From Clostridia bacterium (GTDB lineage: Bacteria > Bacillota > Clostridia > Oscillospirales > CAG-272): a stretch of 8,623 nucleotides of DNA. The notes beneath the pieces were generated by a model that was given only the letters and a program-made list of their open reading frames with translations, made no database searches and was not told where the DNA came from. Positions 1-5,714 of this stretch are shown piece after piece. A program made the translations under genes and the position numbers. The number at the start of each line of letters is the position of its first letter. Position 1 is the first letter of the stretch. The stretch spans positions 1 through 8,623 of the forward strand of contig JAFTMU010000405.1 in the NCBI GenBank assembly GCA_017452215.1, read 5' to 3'.

Positions 1-28
1 TCCTTTCTTTAGATTTTTCAAAAAAGGA
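1..28 (-). promoter_or_regulatory. Ribosome binding site and hairpin leading into an off-window gene
   Basis: On the minus strand, the 29 bases after the biotin carrier stop codon end in AAAGAAAGGA at the window edge. This is a good Shine-Dalgarno sequence, so another gene of the same operon must start within a few bases outside the window. TCCTTT at 1-6 is complementary to AAAGGA at 23-28, so a small hairpin could partly cover this site. By comparison with methylmalonyl-CoA, glutaconyl-CoA and oxaloacetate decarboxylase operons, the missing gene is probably the membrane beta subunit. That identity is inferred. Confidence 0.5.
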
Positions 29-29
29 A

Positions 30-443
30 TCAGTTCAAGGTCACAAGCACCGCATCGGTAGCAACCGAAGCGCCCTTCGTTGCCTCAACGGTAGCAACCA
101 CACCGTCTGCGGGAGCCATGATATCGTTTTCCATCTTCATTGCCTCCAGAACGCAAAGCACGTCGCCCTTCTTCACAGAATCGCCAACCTTTACGTTCAC
201 CTTGATCAGATTGCCGGGCATCGGTGCCTTGATCACAACGGAGCCTGCCTTTCCTGCGGGAGCGGGAGCCGCTGCGGGAGTGGGAGCCGCTGCGGGAGTG
301 GGAGCCGCTGCGGGAGCGGAAGCCGCTACGGGAGCAGGAGCCGCTACGGGAGCGGGAGCAACGTAAGGAACCTGAACACCACCAACCTCTTCAACAACCA
401 CGTCATATACAACACCGTTTACGGTAACACGATAATTCTTCAT
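30..443 (-). CDS. Biotin carboxyl carrier protein (biotinyl domain) of a decarboxylase complex
   Basis: A 137-residue biotin carrier subunit. The C-terminal half (about residues 68-137) is a biotinyl/lipoyl domain with the biotin attachment motif EAMKMEN; the lysine that would carry biotin is K103. An N-terminal segment (residues 1-27) is followed by a flexible Ala-Pro linker (about 28-64) made from an 18-bp tandem repeat. This three-part layout matches the gamma subunits of methylmalonyl-CoA and glutaconyl-CoA decarboxylases. The protein would carry the carboxyl group from the cytoplasmic carboxyltransferase to a membrane decarboxylase. It is the third gene of a minus-strand operon, 76 bases after the OadG-like gene. 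The start is ATG at 443 with GAAAGGG about nine bases upstream. No biotin carboxylase is encoded nearby, which favours a decarboxylase over an acetyl-CoA or propionyl-CoA carboxylase, although the window is small. Confidence 0.93.
   Translation of the reverse strand: MKNYRVTVNGVVYDVVVEEVGGVQVPYVAPAPVAAPAPVAASAPAAAPTPAAAPTPAAAPAPAGKAGSVVIKAPMPGNLIKVNVKVGDSVKKGDVLCVLEAMKMENDIMAPADGVVATVEATKGASVATDAVLVTLN
256..363. repeat. Six 18-bp tandem repeats encoding the Ala-Pro linker
   Basis: Six consecutive 18-bp units at 256-273, 274-291, 292-309, 310-327, 328-345 and 346-363. The type unit on the plus strand is GCGGGAGTGGGAGCCGCT; units two and three are identical and the others differ at a few positions. 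The array lies in the biotin carrier gene and encodes a six-residue Ala/Pro-rich period. The unit length is a multiple of three, so gain or loss of units changes linker length without a frameshift. Confidence 0.9.
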
Positions 444-519
444 AGCAATAAGCCCTTTCTTTTTTTAAAAATATTTTTTTATTTTTTCGGTTTGTGTTTT
501 TAATTCAAATCAGCCTTGG

Positions 520-933
520 TTAAAAGCCTCTGCGAGAGGCATTTTTTCCAACTCTCTTGAAGGAGACGACACGGAATCCTCCGGACTTCCCCTCCTCTGC
601 TCTCATTGCGGTAATTGCCGCAACGATTGCCGCAACGGTTGCGCTGTCGTCCTCGCCGGCAGCAAGAGAAGCGGCAATTGCCGCCGCAATGGCTGCATCA
701 TCAACGCTTGGCGCCGCAGGAGGCTGCGCAGGAGTCGATGCATTCTTCGGCTCCTTCTTTTTTGCTTCTCCTCTGTGAAGCAGATAGTGCATGATCTCGA
801 TGGTTGCCCACAACAGTGCAAGAACCGAGAAAATGGTAACCATTCCCAACAGTGTCGTAACACCCGCCGTGGCTGCACGCTCGCCCCAATCAATGCCCGT
901 CTCTGCCGCCAGAGCAACTATATTCATCATCAT
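520..933 (-). CDS. OadG-family small membrane subunit of a sodium-pumping decarboxylase
   Basis: A 137-residue protein. A short N-terminus is followed by one hydrophobic segment (about residues 24-45) and the family-like stretch ATIEIMHYLLHR. Next come a charged Pro/Ala linker, two Ala-rich helical repeats each opening with an Asp-Asp pair (near residues 77-107), and a C-terminal FRVVSFKRV motif typical of the oxaloacetate decarboxylase gamma / methylmalonyl-CoA decarboxylase delta family. In those complexes this subunit ties the carboxyltransferase and biotin carrier to the membrane beta subunit. I chose the ATG at 933 (the first of three consecutive ATGs) because GGGAGG lies seven bases upstream and the previous gene stops 14 bases before it. 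An alternative start at 966 would overlap that gene and has no comparable site. A hairpin overlaps the stop codon (see findings). Confidence 0.85.
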   Translation of the reverse strand: MMMNIVALAAETGIDWGERAATAGVTTLLGMVTIFSVLALLWATIEIMHYLLHRGEAKKKEPKNASTPAQPPAAPSVDDAAIAAAIAASLAAGEDDSATVAAIVAAITAMRAEEGKSGGFRVVSFKRVGKNASRRGF

Positions 934-947
934 TGTGTACCTCCCTG

Positions 948-2312
948 TTACAGGGGAAGATTGCAATGCTTGCGTACGGGAGCGCCCGCATTTTTCATCA
1001 TCAGCATGTAAACAGCCGAGCAGATGCGTTGGCGAAGCTCACCCTCGTCCACAACGTCATCAATGCTGCCATCTCTTGCGGCATTCTCGGGGGAAGCGTT
1101 TTCCTTCACCCACTTTTCCTCCAGATCCGCTCTCGTCACCTCCTCGGTGATCTGATCATTCCAAAGGAACGCCACAGCGGAGGCAGGAGCCATCACACTG
1201 ATCTCACTCTTGGGGAGCGCATAGACCATGTCCGCTCCCAAGGCCTTCGAGCCCATCAGAGTAAAGGAGGCGCCATATGCCTTTTTGCACACCACAGTGA
1301 TCTTTGCCGTGGAAGCCGTAGCATAAGCCATCGCCAGCTTGCCAAGCTGCGCCGCCAGAGCGCCGTTTTCTGCATCTGCGCTGACCTCAACACCCTCACT
1401 GTCGATGAGAGTAATCACAGGAATGGAGAAGGAATCGCAAACACTGATCAGCTTGGCAGCCTTTTTGGCAGCGTCACAGGTGATAACTCCACCCTTTTCC
1501 TCCCCGTTGCTTGCAACGATTCCGCAAGTAACACCGCCAAAGACACCAAATCCCGTCAGCATCTCCTTAGCATACAGGGAACCGATCTCCACAAACTCCG
1601 AAGCATCGGTCAGCTCCTTGATCAGAGCCGTACCCGAAAGACCGTTAAGGGAAACCGTGCGGTTGATATCATCGGTCTGTTCCTCTACCGTCACACCCTC
1701 CTCGTTGTTGGAGGGAAGCCATGCGATCAGCTTGGAGATCGTAGCAATCGCCTCTGCCTCATTCTCGGCGCATACCGAAGCAAGTCCGCTCTCTGCGGCA
1801 TACTCGGCACTACCTACCTCCTTGCCTACGATAAACGGAGCGTTGACCGAAAGCTTGGATTTTTCCTTGACGGTAACGATCACGTCAAACATGGAGGCAG
1901 CCGTTGCAGCCATACCCGTGCAGATGCCGCTGATCAAAGCAAACTGGGGGATCACGCCCGAAGCGCTCCCGATCACTCCCAACAGCTTTCCGTACGCCGA
2001 CATGGCAGAAGCGCCGTCCGCAACGTAAGCACCCGCACTGTCAAACATTCCCACAACGGGAGCCCCGTTTTTCAGCGCCATAGCGTAAAGGGATACAATT
2101 TTTTCCGCTTGCAGCGCATCAATAGCGCCCTTTTTTCGATCGCTGTCCTGAGCAAATGCGTAAACCAGCTTGCCGCCTATTGCGCCATAGCCCGAGACAA
2201 CGCCGGTCAATTCTCCGTCTGCCCGCTTGATGTAAGCGCCGGTCTCTACAAAGGTACCGTCATCAAACAAGGCAACCAGCTTTTCTTTACCGATCGTCCT
2301 GCCTTTCTCCAT
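948..2312 (-). CDS. Acyl-CoA carboxyltransferase-type subunit (methylmalonyl-CoA decarboxylase alpha-like)
   Basis: A 454-residue protein of the acyl-CoA carboxylase beta / MmdA fold, with two crotonase-like halves. The N-terminal half carries DSAGAYVADGASAMSAYGK and SGVIPQFALISGICTGMA (about residues 91-134). The C-terminal half carries KAYGASFTLMGSKALGAD (344-361) and PKSEISVMAP (367-376). It would transfer a carboxyl group from an acyl-CoA to biotin on the carrier protein encoded two genes downstream. It is somewhat shorter than typical MmdA (about 510 residues), and several hallmark motifs are degenerate, so the substrate is uncertain: methylmalonyl-CoA, glutaconyl-CoA or another acyl-CoA. 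The lack of a pyruvate-carboxylase-type OadA argues against oxaloacetate. The start is ATG at 2312, with GGAGG eight bases upstream; a longer reading from 2390 would begin about where the transcript itself starts. First gene of its operon. Confidence 0.85.
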   Translation of the reverse strand: MEKGRTIGKEKLVALFDDGTFVETGAYIKRADGELTGVVSGYGAIGGKLVYAFAQDSDRKKGAIDALQAEKIVSLYAMALKNGAPVVGMFDSAGAYVADGASAMSAYGKLLGVIGSASGVIPQFALISGICTGMAATAASMFDVIVTVKEKSKLSVNAPFIVGKEVGSAEYAAESGLASVCAENEAEAIATISKLIAWLPSNNEEGVTVEEQTDDINRTVSLNGLSGTALIKELTDASEFVEIGSLYAKEMLTGFGVFGGVTCGIVASNGEEKGGVITCDAAKKAAKLISVCDSFSIPVITLIDSEGVEVSADAENGALAAQLGKLAMAYATASTAKITVVCKKAYGASFTLMGSKALGADMVYALPKSEISVMAPASAVAFLWNDQITEEVTRADLEEKWVKENASPENAARDGSIDDVVDEGELRQRICSAVYMLMMKNAGAPVRKHCNLPL

Positions 2313-2348
2313 AAAGACAACCTCCAAAATTGATATTTCCGATTGAGG

Positions 2349-2373
2349 GAAAAATATATTTTTCAGAAAAATA
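2349..2373 (-). promoter_or_regulatory. Three alternating complementary 8-base modules in the 5' leader
   Basis: Read on the plus strand, GAAAAATA (2349-2356) is followed directly by its complement TATTTTTC (2357-2364), then one base, then GAAAAATA again (2366-2373). In the leader RNA of the decarboxylase operon the central module can pair with either neighbour but not both. All but one of the base pairs in each hairpin are A-U, so they would be weak. The modules lie between the predicted transcription start (near 2390) and the ribosome binding site. A regulatory role is speculative. Confidence 0.3.
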
Positions 2374-2396
2374 CCATTCTCTCCCATCATAATGAA

Positions 2397-2426
2397 ATTA
2401 TAACATATTCGTTACGCATTTGTCAA
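2397..2426 (-). promoter_or_regulatory. Sigma-A promoter of the decarboxylase operon
   Basis: On the minus strand a perfect -35 box TTGACA (2426-2421) and a perfect -10 box TATAAT (2402-2397) are separated by 18 bases. The expected transcription start is near 2390, giving a leader of roughly 78 bases before the carboxyltransferase ATG. Just upstream of the -35 box lies CAAAAATCTTTTTG (2433-2446), an AT-rich inverted repeat that might act as an UP element or operator. Confidence 0.85.
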
Positions 2427-2486
2427 TGACCCCAAAAATCTTTTTGTGAACATTGTGTAAACCTTGCCTACCGCTGCAAGCGAAAC

Positions 2487-2575
2487 GAGCAACTTCACTG
2501 CTCCAAAAGAGCAACTTCACTTTTGCATCGGCAAAAACTTCACTGTTTCAAAGGAGCAACTTCACCCTTGCAAAG
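2487..2575. repeat. Four-copy intergenic repeat with 22-23 bp period
   Basis: Four degenerate units at 2487-2508, 2509-2531, 2532-2553 and 2554-2575. The shared core is GAGCAACTTCACT on the plus strand; unit three keeps only AACTTCACT, and unit four ends in CAC. The unit tails vary but tend to contain CAAA. The core spacing is 22, 23 and 22 bases, about two helical turns. The array lies between the ispH-rpsA terminator and the promoter of the decarboxylase operon. The open frames across it look like chance, with no convincing start signals. Function unknown. Confidence 0.75.
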
Positions 2576-2588
2576 TCCCCCGATGGGC

Positions 2589-2628
2589 AAAAGCAAAAGG
2601 CACGGCACCCAAGCTCGGGTGCCGTGCC
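2589..2628 (-). terminator. Rho-independent terminator after ispH-rpsA
   Basis: On the minus strand a perfect 12-bp stem (arms 2628-2617 and 2610-2599, sequence GGCACGGCACCC) closes a six-base loop and is followed by TTTTGCTTTTG. It starts 20 bases after the ispH-rpsA stop codon, the standard place for an intrinsic terminator. It isolates this operon from the decarboxylase promoter downstream. Confidence 0.92.
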
Positions 2629-2647
2629 TAACGGTTTCTTCTGTTAA

Positions 2648-4666
2648 TTATTCCTCAATAGCCTCTTCGACAACTTCCTCAACGTCAGCAGCCTCGGCAG
2701 CGTCAGCAGCCTCCTCAAGGAGCGAACGAATGGAAAGGCTGACCTTCTGCTTCTCGTCATCGATGTCAATGATACGGGCATCAACAATCTGACCGATCTC
2801 CAAGAGATCAGAGGGCTTTGCGATGCGGTTCATAGCGATCTGAGAAATGTGGATCAAGCCGTCCACACCGTCAACGATCTCTGCGAATGCGCCAAAGGGC
2901 ATCATGCTGACGATCTTGACCGATGCAATGTCACCTGTTGCATATTGGGACTTGAAGATGTTCCAAGGATTGGTAGCCTCAGTCTTGTATCCCAAGGAGA
3001 TTCTCTTCTTTTCGGGATCGAAGCTCTTTACGAATACGTCGATCTCATCACCGATGGCAACAACCTCTGCGGGATTCTTGATGTGCTTCCAGGAAAGCTC
3101 GGTTACGTGAACCATGCCGTCCACACCGCCAAGATCCACGAATGCGCCGAAGGAGGTCAAGCTCTTGACGGTGCCGTGGTATGCCTTGCCGATCTCAATA
3201 GCAGCCCAGAAATCAGCCTCCTGTGCACGCTTTGCCTCACGCAAAACGATACGGATAGAGCCGATGGCCTTCTTGCCTGCCTTGATCTCAATGATCTTGA
3301 AGGAAACGGTGGTTCCAACCAAAGTGGAAAGATCGCCGTCCTTGGGAACACCCGTCTGGGATGCAGGAACAAAGACACGGTTTGCATTGTAGATGATCAC
3401 AACGCCGCCCTTGACTGCCTCGGTGACCTTGCCCTCGAGAACGTCCTTGTTCTCGCAAGCATCCACCAGGGTCTGCCAGTTCTTGTCTGCGTCTACTCTC
3501 TTCTTGGAAAGCTCAGCTACACCCTCGATGTCGCTGACACGAATGACAAAGGCTTCCACCTTGTCGCCGTTTTTAAAGTTCTCGGTCAATTTAAAAGCGG
3601 GGTCATTGGAAATCTGATCCGCTTTTATGTAACCGGTCACGCCTGCGCCAACATCCAGCTGAAGCTCAGCGTCAGAAACGTGTGTGACGGTTCCGATAAC
3701 GACATCTCCTGTATTTAAAGTTAAGCACTGCGATTCGAGCAGTTCTTCGAAATTTTCTTTCATTTCGCTCATGGTTTTATATACCTCCTGTATTTCATCG
3801 CTTGGCGTCGATGCGCCTGCGACGATTCCGATGTGTTGTGCGGTGGAAAGCATTGAAGCATCCAATTCGGAAGCATTGGCGATCCACACGGTGTTGCCGC
3901 ACTCACGGCGGCAGATCTCATATAATTTTGCGGTGTTGGAGCTTTCCCTGCCCCCGATCACGATCATAAAATCACACCGCCGTGACAGCTCCTGCGCCTC
4001 CGTTTGGCGCAATTCAGTCACACTGCATATTGTATCAAAAATTTCGGGATTTGTATATAGCTTTTTTAGATTTTTTTGGCTTTTGTTCCAAATGCCCAAA
4101 TTTTGGGTCGTTTGAGCTACCATAACGGGCGTTTTTTTGTTCAAATTGCCACCTTCCCGTTGTAAAAGTGCCAATTCCATTTCCTCCGAGGAGGAAAAAA
4201 CGTACTTCTCGCCCCCAAAGCAGCTCATGATGCCAATCACCTCGGGGTGCTTCTCCGCTCCAATGAGAACGAAAAAGTGCTTTTCGGGATCGCAATTCTC
4301 GGCGATCCTGTGAATCTTTTTTACGTAGGGGCAGGTACAGTCGATCCAGGAAAAATACGGGCTTTCCAAAGAGAGCCGCTCCAATTTTTCCACCGTTTCC
4401 TTGGGGCAACCGTGGGCACGCACCAGAACAGTCACGGGAGTGTCCGCAGAGGCAGAGGCAAACACCTCATCGATCCCCTCCGCATCGATCGCACGAACGC
4501 CTCTTTTGGAGAGAGATTCATTATAGGTCTCGTTGTGGATCAGATGTCCCAAGGTATAGATCTGCTCCCCGACCTTGGCGTCCCGCAAAGCCGTCTCCAA
4601 GCGGTCTGTTGCCCGCTTCACACCAAAGCAAAAGCCTGCGTTTTCCGCAACGGTAACAGTCCTCAT
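2648..4666 (-). CDS. ispH: Bifunctional HMBPP reductase (IspH/LytB) fused to ribosomal protein S1
   Basis: A 672-residue fusion. Residues 1 to about 300 are IspH, the [4Fe-4S] enzyme that reduces 4-hydroxy-3-methylbut-2-enyl diphosphate to IPP and DMAPP, the last step of the MEP isoprenoid pathway. Visible hallmarks are cluster cysteines C13 (GFCFGVKRA), C112 (TCPYVKKIH) and C214 (TICSVTELRQ), histidines H44 and H85, the proton-relay glutamate E142 in HPEV, and the AQTTQ and SSNT substrate loops. Residues about 318-646 hold four S1 RNA-binding domains (318-388, 405-476, 492-561, 577-647), the last two being the most canonical (SFGAFVDLGGVDGMVHVTE). A Glu/Ala-rich acidic tail follows. Such fusions are known in Clostridia; the S1 part probably binds mRNA or the ribosome. 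The start is ATG at 4666 with AAAGGAGA closely upstream. Last gene of its unit, before a strong terminator. It is separated from cmk by a palindrome-rich insertion. Confidence 0.95.
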   Translation of the reverse strand: MRTVTVAENAGFCFGVKRATDRLETALRDAKVGEQIYTLGHLIHNETYNESLSKRGVRAIDAEGIDEVFASASADTPVTVLVRAHGCPKETVEKLERLSLESPYFSWIDCTCPYVKKIHRIAENCDPEKHFFVLIGAEKHPEVIGIMSCFGGEKYVFSSSEEMELALLQREGGNLNKKTPVMVAQTTQNLGIWNKSQKNLKKLYTNPEIFDTICSVTELRQTEAQELSRRCDFMIVIGGRESSNTAKLYEICRRECGNTVWIANASELDASMLSTAQHIGIVAGASTPSDEIQEVYKTMSEMKENFEELLESQCLTLNTGDVVIGTVTHVSDAELQLDVGAGVTGYIKADQISNDPAFKLTENFKNGDKVEAFVIRVSDIEGVAELSKKRVDADKNWQTLVDACENKDVLEGKVTEAVKGGVVIIYNANRVFVPASQTGVPKDGDLSTLVGTTVSFKIIEIKAGKKAIGSIRIVLREAKRAQEADFWAAIEIGKAYHGTVKSLTSFGAFVDLGGVDGMVHVTELSWKHIKNPAEVVAIGDEIDVFVKSFDPEKKRISLGYKTEATNPWNIFKSQYATGDIASVKIVSMMPFGAFAEIVDGVDGLIHISQIAMNRIAKPSDLLEIGQIVDARIIDIDDEKQKVSLSIRSLLEEAADAAEAADVEEVVEEAIEE

Positions 4667-4695
4667 TTTTCTCTCCTTTCCATGGATACTCCAAT

Positions 4696-5012
4696 CTTTT
4701 GATCTTTAAACAAATTAGGTTGAAACAAAATCAATTTTCGTCAGTTCGACGAAAGTTTTCGCCCGCCTTTTTCAAAAGGCGGCGCAGTGGAGGCTGCGTA
4801 AGCCTCCTCGCCGTCCGCAGACGGCGAAATCCACTTTACGGCGCTTTTCTTTTTGCCAAGCTGCAATTGCTTGCAATTGCGGCTGAGCTTGCGAAGCCTT
4901 TTTCCATTTTGCGCCTTCTTGGTCAAAAGAAAAAGCGGCATAAAATAGTTTGTGCAAATTGAAAAAATGTGCTTCTTTGGTCTACAACCTGCTTTTGATC
5001 TTTGATCAAATT
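4696..5012. mobile_element. Putative MITE-like palindromic element between cmk and ispH
   Basis: A non-coding stretch of about 275 bp (4717-4990) with short terminal inverted repeats, AGGTTG at 4717-4722 and CAACCT at 4985-4990. Beside them lie copies of a 21-bp direct repeat matching at 18 positions (4696-4716 and 4992-5012), including the identical core CTTTTGATCTTT. Inside is a run of hairpins: 4736-4754 (7-bp arms), 4763-4782 (9-bp, CCGCCTTTT), 4789-4807 (7-bp, GGAGGCT), 4808-4827 (8-bp, TCGCCGTC) and 4863-4880 (GCAATTGC twice). Imperfect outer arms of about 21 bp lie at 4840-4860 and 4918-4939. No ORF here resembles a protein. Without the element and one repeat copy, cmk and ispH would be only about 45 bases apart, as expected in an operon. 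A dispersed intergenic repeat rather than a transposable element is also possible. Confidence 0.55.
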
Positions 5013-5683
5013 TTCTTTCCCTTGATCTGCTCCTCGATCAAGGCGACGATTTTGTCGGTGCATTCCTCGGGCGTCATCCAAGAGTTGTCAAAGGGAATGG
5101 CATCCTCTGCGGCAACGGCAGGAGCCACCGAGCGTGTGCTGTCGTCCAGATCCCTCTTTCTCATGTCCGAGAGCACGTCCTCATAAGTGGTCTCGATCCC
5201 CTTTGCGGTCAATTCGTCGTAACGTCTCTTGGCACGGCATTCGTCACTGGCGCCGAGAAAGATCTTCACGTCCGCATGGGGCAAGATCACCGTTCCGATA
5301 TCCCGTCCGTCCATGATCACACTGTTCTTCTCAGCGATCTCCCGCTGGGTATTCAACAGGAACGCCCGCACCGCAGGAATCGCAGACACCGCAGAGGCAT
5401 ACATGGACATCTCGGGCGTGCGGATGCGATCCCCCAGATTTTCTCCGTTCAGAAAGACCACCTGGACGCCGTCCACATATTTCAGCTCCACCGAGATCTC
5501 GGGGAGCAGCGCCGCAACCGCTTCAGGGTCCTTCGGGTCAACCTCTCTTGAGCGTACGTAGTAGCCCACCGTGCGGTAAAGCGCCCCGGTATCCACGTAG
5601 ATGATCCCCAAACGCTTGGCAACCGCCTTGGCAACGGTGGATTTTCCCGCTCCGCTGGGACCGTCGATCGCAATCTGAATCAG
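5006..5683 (-). CDS. cmk: Cytidylate kinase
   Basis: From the proposed CTG start the protein has 225 residues, the usual length for the family. It phosphorylates CMP and dCMP with ATP in pyrimidine nucleotide salvage and turnover. The P-loop GPSGAGKST is at residues 8-16, the CMP-binding stretch YVDTGALYRTVG at 29-40, MDGRDIGTV at 124-132, the arginine-rich lid RAKRRYDEL at 150-158, and RDLDDSTR at 177-184 with the downstream Asp/Asn residues. The start is odd: no in-frame ATG, GTG or TTG lies near the expected N-terminus. GAGAGG is spaced nine bases before CTG at 5683, giving M-I-Q-I-A-I-D-G. An in-frame TTG at 5815, inside the preceding gene, would add 44 residues unlike the family. Alternatively, a one-base deletion in an A-run hides an ATG start (see findings). 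The stop codon lies within a direct repeat that flanks the MITE-like element. Confidence 0.93.
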   Translation of the reverse strand: MIQIAIDGPSGAGKSTVAKAVAKRLGIIYVDTGALYRTVGYYVRSREVDPKDPEAVAALLPEISVELKYVDGVQVVFLNGENLGDRIRTPEMSMYASAVSAIPAVRAFLLNTQREIAEKNSVIMDGRDIGTVILPHADVKIFLGASDECRAKRRYDELTAKGIETTYEDVLSDMRKRDLDDSTRSVAPAVAAEDAIPFDNSWMTPEECTDKIVALIEEQIKGKKI

Positions 5684-5714
5684 TTTATTTTTCCTCTCGT
5701 TTTCATCATTATTA

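Noticed and set aside
933..2333. Long open frame on the plus strand (466 codons).
   Set aside because: It lies antisense to the carboxyltransferase gene, has no recognisable motifs, and its start has no ribosome binding site. It is a by-product of the codon use of the real gene.
2487..2575. Possible CRISPR array in the 22-bp repeats.
   Set aside because: The units are only 22-23 bp including the spacer part, the tails resemble one another, and no cas genes are present.
4741..4962. Small ORFs within the cmk-ispH gap.
   Set aside because: They follow the palindromic repeats, are low in complexity, overlap each other on both strands and lack ribosome binding sites.
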